Source: an uncultured Bacteroidales bacterium (GTDB lineage: Bacteria > Bacteroidota > Bacteroidia > Bacteroidales > Paludibacteraceae). Taken from it: 64,000 nucleotides of DNA. Positions within the stretch are counted from its first letter, which is position 1. Each line of letters opens with the position of its first letter. The notes under the pieces were generated by a model that was given only the letters and a program-made list of their open reading frames with translations, was not told where the DNA came from and did not search any database. The position numbers were made by a program, and so were the translations under genes. This document shows positions 33,325 to 41,406 of the stretch, piece by piece. Location: contig CADCBB010000015.1 of the NCBI GenBank assembly GCA_902799555.1, positions 1-64,000 on the forward strand, given 5' to 3'.

Positions 33325-33969
33325 TTACCCCTTCATTTGACGGATAGCAGCCTCCGGATCGGGTGCACCGAAGACCGCACTGCCGGCTACCAATGCATCG
33401 GCACCGGCGGCATAAAGTTCGGCGGCGTTGGCGGTGTTTACACCACCGTCTATCTCGATGAGCGTAGGCAGGTTGCGACGGTCTATCTCCGCTTTGATAT
33501 AACGTATTTTATCCATCGTCTCCGGGATGAATTTCTGACCTCCGAAACCCGCAAAAACGGACATCAGCAGCACCATGTCCACCTTGTCCAGATAAGGCAC
33601 GAGACGTTTTACGTCTATATCCGGATTGATGGTCAGACAGGTACGCACCCCTTTGGCTTTGATCATGTCCAATATCGGAAGGGGATCCTCCACTGCTTCG
33701 AGGTGAAAACCCACCGACCAGGCGCCGGCATCGCAGAACCGCTCCACGTATTTCTCCGGATGCACGATCATCAGGTGCACATCCAGCGGTTTAGTGCAGT
33801 ACTGCTTGAACGGCACCATTAACGGAAAGCCGAACGATATATTCGGTACAAACGTACCGTCCATTACATCGATATGCAACCAGTCCGCATCGCTGCGGTT
33901 GATCATCTCTAAATCTTGAGCCAAATGCCCGAAATCAGCGGACAGTACACTTGGAGCTATAATTTTCAT
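33325..33969 (-). CDS. rpe: Ribulose-phosphate 3-epimerase
   Basis: 214 residues, normal size. TIM-barrel motifs: IIAPSVLSADFGHLAQDL, DWLHIDVMDGTFVPNISFG (metal-binding His and Asp), LDVHLMIVHPEKYVE, VLLMSVFAGFGGQKFIP, TLIEIDGGVN and ADALVAGSAVFG. Interconverts ribulose-5-phosphate and xylulose-5-phosphate in the pentose phosphate pathway. Shares a 4-bp ATGA overlap with the response-regulator gene upstream, an unusual coupling of a metabolic enzyme to a regulator. Confidence 0.96.
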   Translation of the reverse strand: MKIIAPSVLSADFGHLAQDLEMINRSDADWLHIDVMDGTFVPNISFGFPLMVPFKQYCTKPLDVHLMIVHPEKYVERFCDAGAWSVGFHLEAVEDPLPILDMIKAKGVRTCLTINPDIDVKRLVPYLDKVDMVLLMSVFAGFGGQKFIPETMDKIRYIKAEIDRRNLPTLIEIDGGVNTANAAELYAAGADALVAGSAVFGAPDPEAAIRQMKG

Positions 33970-34634
33970 ATCTTTTTAACCAATTTATACCCTTTAAAAC
34001 GTACAGCAATAATCTCGTATTCTATGGGGGTTAGGAATTGCCGTAAATGATTGATATACACGCCTAAAGAGCGTGCCGTGAAGGCGTTGTCTTCTTTCCA
34101 TAACGCCATCAGAATCCGATGCTTGTCTACCACCTCTCCTTCCTGCCGACAAAGCATGAGTAGCAGGTCGCTTTCTCGCGAAGACATATGACTTCCGTCG
34201 AAGGTCTGATGCACGGAATCAAACACCTTGCCATTTAATTCAAACACCTTCTGTTTGCTCTCCTCAAACGCCCGTACGCGGCGTAATATCGCCTCCATCC
34301 GGCAGATGAGGATATCCATCGTGAAGGGCTTCATCTGATAGTCGTCGCAACCCAACTGAAAAGCGCGCATCTGATCCTCGCGGTCACTGCGGTTGGTCAG
34401 GATGATCAGCGGTATAGTGGGCTTCCGATGACGGATGTCTTTGAGTAACTCAAACCCGTTCATACTCAAGCCCTCCAGCTCCATTAAAATTAGATCATAC
34501 GAACTCTCCGTCAGACTCTCCAGACCGGCTCTACCGGTATGTACCAAGCGCGTCTGATAGCCGCGGCTACCTAAGTAGTCGCTGAGCACCGTCGAAAGGC
34601 TGATGTCGCCGTCTATGATCAGAATACGTGTCAT
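33966..34634 (-). CDS. RprY-like OmpR-family response regulator with degenerate receiver
   Basis: 222 residues from the ATG at 34634; an in-frame extension to 34673 is promoter sequence. Receiver ~1-120, winged-helix DNA-binding domain ~130-220 (SSRESDLLLMLCRQEGEVVDKH, RSLGVYINHLRQFL, IIAVRFKGYKL). Overall similar to RprY of Bacteroides/Porphyromonas, an orphan regulator. The phospho-acceptor is replaced: LILMELEGLSMNGFEL has Glu52 where Asp is expected, and the acidic pair DD is D8-G9 (then D10). Thr80 and Lys102 remain. It is therefore probably not controlled by Asp phosphorylation. No histidine kinase is adjacent. Confidence 0.82.
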   Translation of the reverse strand: MTRILIIDGDISLSTVLSDYLGSRGYQTRLVHTGRAGLESLTESSYDLILMELEGLSMNGFELLKDIRHRKPTIPLIILTNRSDREDQMRAFQLGCDDYQMKPFTMDILICRMEAILRRVRAFEESKQKVFELNGKVFDSVHQTFDGSHMSSRESDLLLMLCRQEGEVVDKHRILMALWKEDNAFTARSLGVYINHLRQFLTPIEYEIIAVRFKGYKLVKKI

Positions 34635-34642
34635 TTTCGCTG

Positions 34643-34673
34643 CAAAATTACAACAAAAAAATGACATACGCAA
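34643..34673 (-). promoter_or_regulatory. Promoter of RprY-like regulator and rpe
   Basis: CTTGCGTATGTCA with TTG at 34673-34671 and TAATTTTG at 34650-34643, 9 bases before the start codon. Confidence 0.8.
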
Positions 34674-34701
34674 GCATATGCCATTCTTTTTGCAAAAATT
34701 A

Positions 34702-35127
34702 TTATTGATTTGAATGTTTTAACTTGAGTTCTTGCATAATCATAGTACGCACAAATGCATCGAAACGCTTGTATCGCTTTTTGGTGCCATTTGGGAGCGT
34801 GATAGCATAGGGATCAGGTTTGGATCCGCGTGTGACGTACAACTGAGCCTCAAAACGTTTTTGCCAGTACTCATATAGTTTGGGGTCACTCAGCGCTTTA
34901 TCCATGATTTTCGATGCCTTCTGAAAGAGGAGTTGATTCGCCTTTTCCTGACCTTTAGCGGGCTTTTGTTTCCAATTACGCGGGTGCAGAACGTCGTATG
35001 TCTCTTGTATGCCTACGCCGATGATGCGCCCTCGTGCGTCCCGATAACGTTTGACGCGATGAATATGTCCCGGGGACGTAGCTCCGTTGACTTCTTCTAT
35101 GCCCGGGGTAAGTCTCTCTCTTGCCAT
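34702..35127 (-). CDS. Unknown basic protein, 141 aa
   Basis: 141 residues, Lys/Arg rich, no signal peptide or membrane segment. Recognisable pieces: GHIHRVKRYRDARGRIIGVGIQ, a helix-rich middle (KASKIMDKALSDPKLYEYW) and PDPYAITLPNGTKKRYKRFD. I do not recognise a family; the basic character and lack of export signals suggest a cytoplasmic, perhaps nucleic-acid-associated protein. Its promoter is 170 bases upstream and the leader carries an 11-bp repeat array. Confidence 0.65.
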   Translation of the reverse strand: MARERLTPGIEEVNGATSPGHIHRVKRYRDARGRIIGVGIQETYDVLHPRNWKQKPAKGQEKANQLLFQKASKIMDKALSDPKLYEYWQKRFEAQLYVTRGSKPDPYAITLPNGTKKRYKRFDAFVRTMIMQELKLKHSNQ

Positions 35128-35181
35128 AATTATTTGATTTTATAGTATTTAGTGTGTTTTTCTTTTGGGTTTATTGCTTCG

Positions 35182-35225
35182 AATCACTCAATAATCACTC
35201 TATAATCGCCCTATAATCACCCAAT
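35182..35225. repeat. 11-bp array in a 5' leader
   Basis: AATCACTCAAT, AATCACTCTAT, AATCGCCCTAT, AATCACCCAAT; shares AATCAC with the array at 4622 and lies between a promoter and its gene. Confidence 0.85.
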
Positions 35226-35295
35226 ACGCATCCTTCGCATGCCTTATTTTTAAAGGGATTGCATAGTGTTCTATGGTTGGTTCTTAATTCGGCTG

Positions 35296-35326
35296 CAAAG
35301 GTACAACTTTTTTTTGAGATATGCAA
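35296..35326 (-). promoter_or_regulatory. Promoter of the 141-aa protein gene
   Basis: CTTGCATATCTCA with TTG at 35326-35324 and TACCTTTG at 35303-35296. Confidence 0.8.
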
Positions 35327-35373
35327 GAGTTGTAGCCTTTTTGTCGCATTTTTTTGCATAGAATTAGCATGAG

Positions 35374-35805
35374 TTAAGCGGTCATTCCAGCGACCTTTAC
35401 GCGACCTTTACGGAAGTGAAAGAATACGAGGATTAGGAAAAGGATAAATCCCCACGGGATATCTCCGACAGGGACTAATCCTCCTGTCGGCTCGTCTTCA
35501 TCGTCCAAATCAAGCCCTTTCCGAGCACGCCTTGGAGCACAGCTCTCTCCGTACGTGGTATAAGCCATAGATACCGAACCATCGGTATTAAGCGCCTTGA
35601 CGGTATTGCAAGAGATGGGCATCGCACTAGTACTACGGAAAGTTGTCTGTGGAGCCTTTGCAGCTGAAGAATTATCCGACCTATACTGCGCGTCAGGCGG
35701 GACATAATTTGCCGACATTGAACAATAGGGCGAATACGAAACAGCCCCAATAGTTGTATTCAACCATAAACAGACTACTATACCTATAAATCTTACTAAC
35801 TTCAT
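35374..35805 (-). CDS. Small exported protein with C-terminal membrane segment and basic tail
   Basis: 143 residues. Signal peptide (about 1-21), a Ser/Thr-rich middle with four Cys, an acidic patch (LDLDDEDEP), then GGLVPVGDIPWGFILFLIL, a hydrophobic segment, and a basic tail (FRKGRVK). Pro-x-Gly-Asp, membrane helix and basic end recall tripartite sorting signals of the exosortase type seen in some Bacteroidota surface proteins; no sortase is visible here, so this is only resemblance. It overlaps the stop of the 1,404-residue surface protein by 4 bp and is cotranscribed with it. Confidence 0.65.
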   Translation of the reverse strand: MKLVRFIGIVVCLWLNTTIGAVSYSPYCSMSANYVPPDAQYRSDNSSAAKAPQTTFRSTSAMPISCNTVKALNTDGSVSMAYTTYGESCAPRRARKGLDLDDEDEPTGGLVPVGDIPWGFILFLILVFFHFRKGRVKVAGMTA

Positions 35806-38800
35806 TTCTTAATCATTTTGCGTGGAATTGCGCCATCCATGATAATATATACGCCATCCGACAATTCATCTATACTCTCTCCCACCTTACGTCCCAACAG
35901 GTCGTAAACGCCCATTATGTTCTCTGAATAGCGGCAGGTTTCTATATCAGTGGTTATTTCATAGTTGTTATTCGTACGCCTTTTAGGTGCATTCCTTCCC
36001 TCCAGATTGACGAGCGAAGTGCTGATGTTGATTGTCAGCAAAGAGGAAAAGGCTTTCCCTTCCAAGAGAATGCCGCGGTAAGGGGGAAGGAGTACATCGT
36101 ACTCATCGGTCGTGACGTCACGATTGAAAGCAATCATCTCGTCTTTCTTGGGAATGGATGCAGCTCCAGTGGACTCCAGATAGTATTTTCCTGTCAATTT
36201 ATCGGAGTTGTCCTCCACCAACTTGGATATATTGATATACCCGAAAGTAGGATTACCGAGCAGATAAATATTCGTATATATCTCCTTGAGCGTAATATCT
36301 TTATCGCCGTTCCAGACAGGCTTTCCGTAGGTCTCATTGTCACGCGATATATACTCGTTTTCATTCATCCAAACCAATTTATTCCTCTCGTAATAATGGT
36401 ACATATTATCCTGCTTTGGAAGACGGATAATAGGATTCACATCATCCGTCTCGCAGTCGATACCGATCATATTTGCTTCTCCAGCGACGATGGGTCTAAC
36501 CAAGGTATTGGAAGCTACTTTCCATTTATCTTTTGCAGCATCATACTCTTTGTTATAGACCTGCCATTTGAGGCGATCTTCCGCATATGCTCCGACGTTT
36601 TGGTTGATTGGAGCCACCTCAAAGGGCGAGGTGTTCTCGTGTGCGCTGATGAAGATATCACCCGTCACTACGCCTTGAATAGGAATAGATGTAAGCGTCC
36701 ATTTCCAAGCGTACTCCTTAATGTCAATAAAAGCCTGTCCGTGAATATGGATAAACTCTTGTCCTGCCATAGAAGTACCATCGGGAAAATAGATATGATG
36801 GCATTGGTTTTCCGTATAATTGATATCATACTGTGCGATGGACTCGTCATCAAAGAGAACGTTATAATCCTTGTCCTCCAGAAGAATGACATCCGTTTCA
36901 GGCATCGGGATGAACGAATCCCAATTATCATCTTCATTCCATTCGCCGCCTTGCCACGTAACAACATCCGGCACAATACGAAGCGTGAAATAGGTATAAC
37001 CGCGATTACATTTATCTTCAGCCGACTCCCCTATGAAAGCCATATGGAACGTGTAGTCGTATCCTGCTTTAAGCGTACTTAATTTTGCACTGGAGAGGGT
37101 GACAGTATCTACAAGACCTATTACCTCTTTATCGCTGGTCAGCCGGATAGACCGCCAGCCTACATCCGTCGAAGAGACAATATAGATGCTATCTATCCTA
37201 TACTCCTCTCCCGGATCGCCTTCCAGGAAAAGCGGCAAGTCAAAAGCCCCTCTGTTTTTCTGCGCATTGGAGATCCGCACGATACGTGGTCGGTCCTTCA
37301 CCGCTTGCGGCAGATCTTCTGCAGAATTTCCCACCTTCATCATATTAACCACCGCCTCACTCGGATTAATATTCAAGAATCGCGGTGTGAGACAGACGGA
37401 CATCCCGTTTGCGGCGGATTCCCCCACAGGAAATGCGGTGTAACTAAGCGAAAGAGAAGGCTGCATGATCGTCGAAGCGGAGTTAAGTACCAGCAGATTA
37501 TTCCGAAGCAGATGTCGTACTATCGTTTTCGAGAGCGGCCTCGGATCAGAGGTACGGTAGTCCTCCACCGCCTGTTCTATTTGCCGGAAGGTATATCGAT
37601 ACACATCGGGATTTGCGTTGACATACGTGGAGTCTCCTATCAGCCAATCCGCACGGCAAGGAGTAGTATATTCCTCCAACGCGTCAGTCTCTTCATTTCG
37701 CGCAATATACGTCAGCACGATATCCAGTGTATAGGAGCGGCTTCCACAGATATCTACTACCGAGTCGCCTAATGCTTCGCCGTTAATCAGGATTCGTGTA
37801 CCGCCGGCTATCAACAACTCTGCTTTCGTACCACAACCCGTTTCTGAACCCAAGTCCTCCGAACGGATCGCTACATAACCGGTATATTTAAAATTGGTAC
37901 GCGCGTACATAGGCTGCGCGATATACATGACATAACGCTGGGTAGAAGCGTCCACAAACTCTTTGACATACTTGACAAGCGGCACTTCTGTATTATAATA
38001 CTTGGCATCGAACGAAAGGAGCGACGAACACGTATCTCCCGCAGCAATAACCGCCTCCTCGCTTTCCGGAAGTACTATCCTACCATACGTAGAGGCATCA
38101 CCGTTATTTCCATTAAAATACGGCATACGGATTGCTTGATCATCTCCATCTCTCCATTGATAATAGAAGGTCGTCTGTTGGTCGTCAATCGCCTGATAGT
38201 CCACACGCAAGTACGCCGTGATCGAGTCCCATAAGTTGGTCGGACAGTCATACGAGGATGCCTGAATAGGTCGAACCGGCGGCTTCTGAACATAAATACG
38301 GATATCATCTATCGCAAAGTCATTACCGTCCGAAGAAGTACTCTTGTTACGAATACGAAGTCGATAAGACGGATAGGTAGTCTCGGCGGTAAACTTAACA
38401 GGGAACATTATTTGATGCCACTTGGCGCGCTCCATCCGGTTGGTCGTACTCCAGGCTCCTTGGCTTAAATCTTCCGGTGCATTGATGCCGAACTCACCGG
38501 TAGTAAAGGTTGTCAACGCGTGTTCTCCGCCTTCTTCATCCACGCCGGTCACCTCGAAATCCATGTTAGGCGCACTACGGCCATTATTGCCACTCTTCTC
38601 GCTGGACACATCGCATAACCATGCTGTAAAATACATGGTTGCGCCCGGGCACAAGTCTGCGCTCACTTTCAAGTCAAACACCAAACCCGGTTGCTGTGAA
38701 CCATCAACATAAAGCATATAACCTTCTTTGGCATTATTAGCTACGTTTTCTGTAGAATCCACATGCTGATAGACCTGCGGAGCTGTACCGCTATCCACCC

Positions 38801-40016
38801 AAACTTGCTTCCTATTCGTTATGGCATACTCACTCCACGTGACATTTCCCTGACGGATCTTTCTTTGTGACGGAGATCCATCGAGATTCTTGTTATAATA
38901 TCCGTACGTGGACTCATCGACGTCAAGGTGTCCGAGCCAAAATGCAAAATTAGTAGTTCCAGGCCTCTCAAAATTGAAAGTCTGCTCGTAGATCTTGTCC
39001 ATCTTCTTCGTCGTTGCAGGCAAAGAAAGAGTTGGTCCGACGACATTCTGGTCTACGTACATAATCCGAAATCTAGCCACGTTAAAATAAACGCCGGTTG
39101 CCGAATTGTATTTCAATTCATACACAACCGTTCCGGGTGTATTACTACTCATCGGCGCAAACTGAGCTGCCGTTCCGGGCAACACAATCGAAGGATCTTC
39201 TACGCCGTTCTTGTACCATTTCCAGTTATTGTTAGTGGATGCTGCCGTTACGTTTCCTTGACTGTTGATATAATAATAATTGGATCGCGCGTAGCACGTA
39301 TATTGTTTTAATGTCACTTTTTGTCGCCCGGTCGGAGCAATCATATCATACTCTTCCAAAAAACGGTCGTTTGTTCCGTCCATGTCTTTGCATGGCTCCA
39401 TCATCCCCGCCATTTCGGAAGCAGGGTGAATCTCATAAATAATACGTTTGGAGAGAGTCGGTTCAGTAACCGCACCGGAAGCACTCCATGAAAAGTCATC
39501 CTTCCAAATAGATTGATCACACGCGATGCGATATACCGAATCACCTTTATGCATCCGGTATTTTATTTCAATATAAGACACATCTGCTGTCGTTACGCGG
39601 TCGTTAGCATAGTCGCAAGCAAACCATCCGTAATCATTATATGCTTTAAATTTGGGATTACTGACTGCGGTATCTTTTGGCCACGTACTCTCTATACGTG
39701 TAACTATAGCCCCGGTCGGAGAGTCCTCCGCCGAATAGTTCTTGGGAATAGCGCGGTCGGTATCGTAGTTATACCACCGCACGTATGAGATAAACGACGA
39801 CCGTTCCGGACGATACAGATATACCCATTCTCCCGGTTTCGCATAAAGAATCTGAGTCTCCGTGTGAACAGCCTGCATTCCATTATCCTGCAACGCATCG
39901 TACATGCCTGTTTTATGTATCAAACTGAAATCTGCATGTACAGGTTGCAATACGAATAAAAACATCCACAAAGGAACAATACCTAAAAAGATCTTCTTTT
40001 TAAGACTAAATACCAT
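35802..40016 (-). CDS. Large T9SS-secreted surface protein, 1,404 aa
   Basis: 1,404 residues. MVFSLKKKIFLGIVPLWMFLFVLQPVHA is a signal peptide. Beta-rich throughout: an Ig/PKD-like N-terminal part, a jelly-roll, MAM-like segment around 440-600 (ATMYFTAWLCDVSSEKSG, later AIDDIRIYV), further Ig-like strands, and a C-terminal VYDLLGRKVGESIDELSDG then VYIIMDG..KMIKK, the classic type A T9SS sorting domain. So it should be carried across the outer membrane and attached to the surface. Its promoter is preceded by a 31-bp palindrome shared with the AraC-type regulator 140 bp upstream. Confidence 0.82.
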   Translation of the reverse strand: MVFSLKKKIFLGIVPLWMFLFVLQPVHADFSLIHKTGMYDALQDNGMQAVHTETQILYAKPGEWVYLYRPERSSFISYVRWYNYDTDRAIPKNYSAEDSPTGAIVTRIESTWPKDTAVSNPKFKAYNDYGWFACDYANDRVTTADVSYIEIKYRMHKGDSVYRIACDQSIWKDDFSWSASGAVTEPTLSKRIIYEIHPASEMAGMMEPCKDMDGTNDRFLEEYDMIAPTGRQKVTLKQYTCYARSNYYYINSQGNVTAASTNNNWKWYKNGVEDPSIVLPGTAAQFAPMSSNTPGTVVYELKYNSATGVYFNVARFRIMYVDQNVVGPTLSLPATTKKMDKIYEQTFNFERPGTTNFAFWLGHLDVDESTYGYYNKNLDGSPSQRKIRQGNVTWSEYAITNRKQVWVDSGTAPQVYQHVDSTENVANNAKEGYMLYVDGSQQPGLVFDLKVSADLCPGATMYFTAWLCDVSSEKSGNNGRSAPNMDFEVTGVDEEGGEHALTTFTTGEFGINAPEDLSQGAWSTTNRMERAKWHQIMFPVKFTAETTYPSYRLRIRNKSTSSDGNDFAIDDIRIYVQKPPVRPIQASSYDCPTNLWDSITAYLRVDYQAIDDQQTTFYYQWRDGDDQAIRMPYFNGNNGDASTYGRIVLPESEEAVIAAGDTCSSLLSFDAKYYNTEVPLVKYVKEFVDASTQRYVMYIAQPMYARTNFKYTGYVAIRSEDLGSETGCGTKAELLIAGGTRILINGEALGDSVVDICGSRSYTLDIVLTYIARNEETDALEEYTTPCRADWLIGDSTYVNANPDVYRYTFRQIEQAVEDYRTSDPRPLSKTIVRHLLRNNLLVLNSASTIMQPSLSLSYTAFPVGESAANGMSVCLTPRFLNINPSEAVVNMMKVGNSAEDLPQAVKDRPRIVRISNAQKNRGAFDLPLFLEGDPGEEYRIDSIYIVSSTDVGWRSIRLTSDKEVIGLVDTVTLSSAKLSTLKAGYDYTFHMAFIGESAEDKCNRGYTYFTLRIVPDVVTWQGGEWNEDDNWDSFIPMPETDVILLEDKDYNVLFDDESIAQYDINYTENQCHHIYFPDGTSMAGQEFIHIHGQAFIDIKEYAWKWTLTSIPIQGVVTGDIFISAHENTSPFEVAPINQNVGAYAEDRLKWQVYNKEYDAAKDKWKVASNTLVRPIVAGEANMIGIDCETDDVNPIIRLPKQDNMYHYYERNKLVWMNENEYISRDNETYGKPVWNGDKDITLKEIYTNIYLLGNPTFGYINISKLVEDNSDKLTGKYYLESTGAASIPKKDEMIAFNRDVTTDEYDVLLPPYRGILLEGKAFSSLLTINISTSLVNLEGRNAPKRRTNNNYEITTDIETCRYSENIMGVYDLLGRKVGESIDELSDGVYIIMDGAIPRKMIKK

Positions 40017-40046
40017 AATTTACCTTTCTTGTACCAAAATTCGCTG

Positions 40047-40077
40047 CAAAATTACTACTTTTGAAGGATACGCGCAA
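40047..40077 (-). promoter_or_regulatory. Promoter of the surface-protein operon
   Basis: CTTGCGCGTATCC with TTG at 40077-40075 and TAATTTTG at 40054-40047; the palindrome centre lies 49 bp upstream of the outer edge of the -7 box. Confidence 0.8.
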
Positions 40078-40087
40078 GAAAAGAATA

Positions 40088-40118
40088 CCGCCCATTTGGG
40101 AGCGTCCCAAATGAGCGG
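40088..40118. promoter_or_regulatory. 31-bp palindromic operator, site 1
   Basis: CCGC, 2 bases, ATTTGGGA (40094-40101), GCG, TCCCAAAT (40105-40112), 2 bases, GCGG. Immediately upstream of the surface-protein promoter; nearly the same 31-bp layout recurs at 40676-40706. Confidence 0.85.
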
Positions 40119-40158
40119 AGCAAATTAATTTAAAGTCTATTTTATTAAGAGTTATTAA

Positions 40159-40587
40159 TCATGTATTTCTATATTCAGACGGAGAAATACCGAAATATTG
40201 CCGAAACAACCGACGAAGATTATCCGGAGTCAAACCCACTTCTCCTGCTATTTTGACTACTGATTTATTGGGACTATTTTTCAATAAATCACATGCTCTA
40301 TCTATTCGGATTCGGTTGATCCATTGTGGAAAGGAAAGCCCATTGGTGTTAGAACTTATGATCTTATTCAGAGAATGACGCGATAGTTTCATACGGGATG
40401 CAAAGGTATCACGATCCATTTGCACATCCGCGTAAAGTTTTTCCTCAATAACAGCAGTCATGATCCGCAGGTACTCATTCTTAGTATCCTCATCCTGCGG
40501 CTTTAAAACAGGTTTTACAATACTGCTGCGCATCTTGTCAATCATTTCGACCAACGCTTCAACATTCTTTTTAATGACCTGACGCAT
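40159..40587 (-). CDS. AraC-family HTH regulator
   Basis: 142 residues from the ATG at 40587; the upstream extension crosses its promoter. The C-terminal ~100 residues are an AraC-type double HTH: RDTFASRMKLSRHSLNKIIS, then GLSFPQWINRIRIDRACDLL, then VVKIAGEVGLTPDNLRRLF and the ending YFGISPSEYR. Only about 40 residues precede it, so there is no effector-binding domain and the protein may act without a ligand. It probably binds the palindromes at 40088-40118 and 40676-40706, that is, the surface-protein operon and itself (inference from position). Confidence 0.82.
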   Translation of the reverse strand: MRQVIKKNVEALVEMIDKMRSSIVKPVLKPQDEDTKNEYLRIMTAVIEEKLYADVQMDRDTFASRMKLSRHSLNKIISSNTNGLSFPQWINRIRIDRACDLLKNSPNKSVVKIAGEVGLTPDNLRRLFRQYFGISPSEYRNT

Positions 40588-40634
40588 AACAATAAAAATA
40601 CGTTTATACAGACTAATACTAACAAAAATTTTTG

Positions 40635-40665
40635 CAAAATTAACACTTTTTGCTGAAATATGCAA
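40635..40665 (-). promoter_or_regulatory. Promoter of the AraC-type regulator
   Basis: TTTGCATATTTCA with TTG at 40665-40663 and TAATTTTG at 40642-40635. Confidence 0.8.
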
Positions 40666-40675
40666 AAAACCGTAT

Positions 40676-40706
40676 CCGCTAATTTGGGACACTCCCAAAA
40701 TAGCGG
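40676..40706. promoter_or_regulatory. 31-bp palindromic operator, site 2
   Basis: CCGC, TA, ATTTGGGA (40682-40689), CAC, TCCCAAAA (40693-40700), TA, GCGG. Centre at 40691, again exactly 49 bp upstream of the outer edge of the -7 box at 40642. Confidence 0.85.
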
Positions 40707-40936
40707 CATTTTATCGAATATCTTTTAGGAAAAGACAGATAGTTTATTTGCCAATACTTGAATACAATAAAAAGGCAACATGTGTAAATTACAATGTTCC
40801 CATATCATGAACAGCACAGCGATGCCTTTCATTATGTCAAAGGCAGAATTACGTTGTTGCATTTTGTAGCATTTGTTTATGTTCGCTACTTACTCTGCTG
40901 ATACGATCACCTGAGGGCACAAAAAACGGACGAAAT

Positions 40937-41073
40937 TTTGTTGTCCAAGTTACGGCCCTAGGAAATGCCTTGCAGAAACAACAAAAATACGCCCGTAAAC
41001 GGACGTTTACAATTTGTCATTCTGCATTATTCCGTATTAAAATTTCCTAGGTTTTAACTTGGTGTAGAACAAA
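40937..41073. other. Nested inverted-repeat element, possible structured RNA or miniature element
   Basis: Five nested complementary pairs: 40937-40942/41068-41073 (TTTGTT), 40945-40951/41056-41062 (CCAAGTT), 40957-40966/41042-41051 (CCTAGGAAAT), 40971-40977/41020-41026 (TGCAGAA) and the apical 40995-41000/41005-41010 (GTAAAC). No CDS was seen in 40588-41184, nearly 600 bases, which also holds the regulator promoter, operator site 2 and a small GCGCAA hairpin at 41105-41122. No promoter pointing into the element was found. Confidence 0.5.
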
Positions 41074-41184
41074 TAGCAAACGCTTCTTTTAATAAATATG
41101 TTTTAGCGCAACGCTTTGCGCTTGGGTTAATCGATCATATATGGCCGATAGATTAGTTATGTTTTTACGTCATGGATGGGACGG

Positions 41185-41406
41185 TTATTTATTGTTCATT
41201 TCGTCCTGCAGGTAGCTATATACATAGCCAGAAGACTGGAAGTACAAGCCTGTTTTCGGATCGTTGAGTTTCTCGAACAAGCGAGAATTATACACCTTAT
41301 CGAACGCTTCTTGCATCGTCAAGCCGCGTTCCTCCATAAGACGGGAGATGAGGTCTTTTACTATCTCCTCCTTCATATTTTGAAATTCTGCCTGCGAAAC
41401 GTTCAT
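41185..41406 (-). CDS. Small third gene of the DUF3791/DUF3990 cassette
   Basis: 73 residues: MNVSQAEFQNMKEEIVKDLI, then SRLMEERGLTMQEAFDKVYN and FQSSGYVYSYLQDEM. Helical, no export signal. The pattern (long first helix, GLTMQEAFDKVYNSR, then a YVYSYL ending) resembles the C-terminal half of DUF3791-type proteins, but I cannot assign it firmly. Overlaps the DUF3990 gene by 4 bp and so is part of the same operon; a role as antitoxin component is inferred from context only. Confidence 0.6.
   Translation of the reverse strand: MNVSQAEFQNMKEEIVKDLISRLMEERGLTMQEAFDKVYNSRLFEKLNDPKTGLYFQSSGYVYSYLQDEMNNK

Noticed and set aside
40088..40118. Palindrome as a rho-independent terminator for the AraC-type gene
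   Set aside because: No T-run follows the stem in the direction of transcription, and nearly the same 31-bp structure at equal promoter distance upstream of 40635 fits an operator better.
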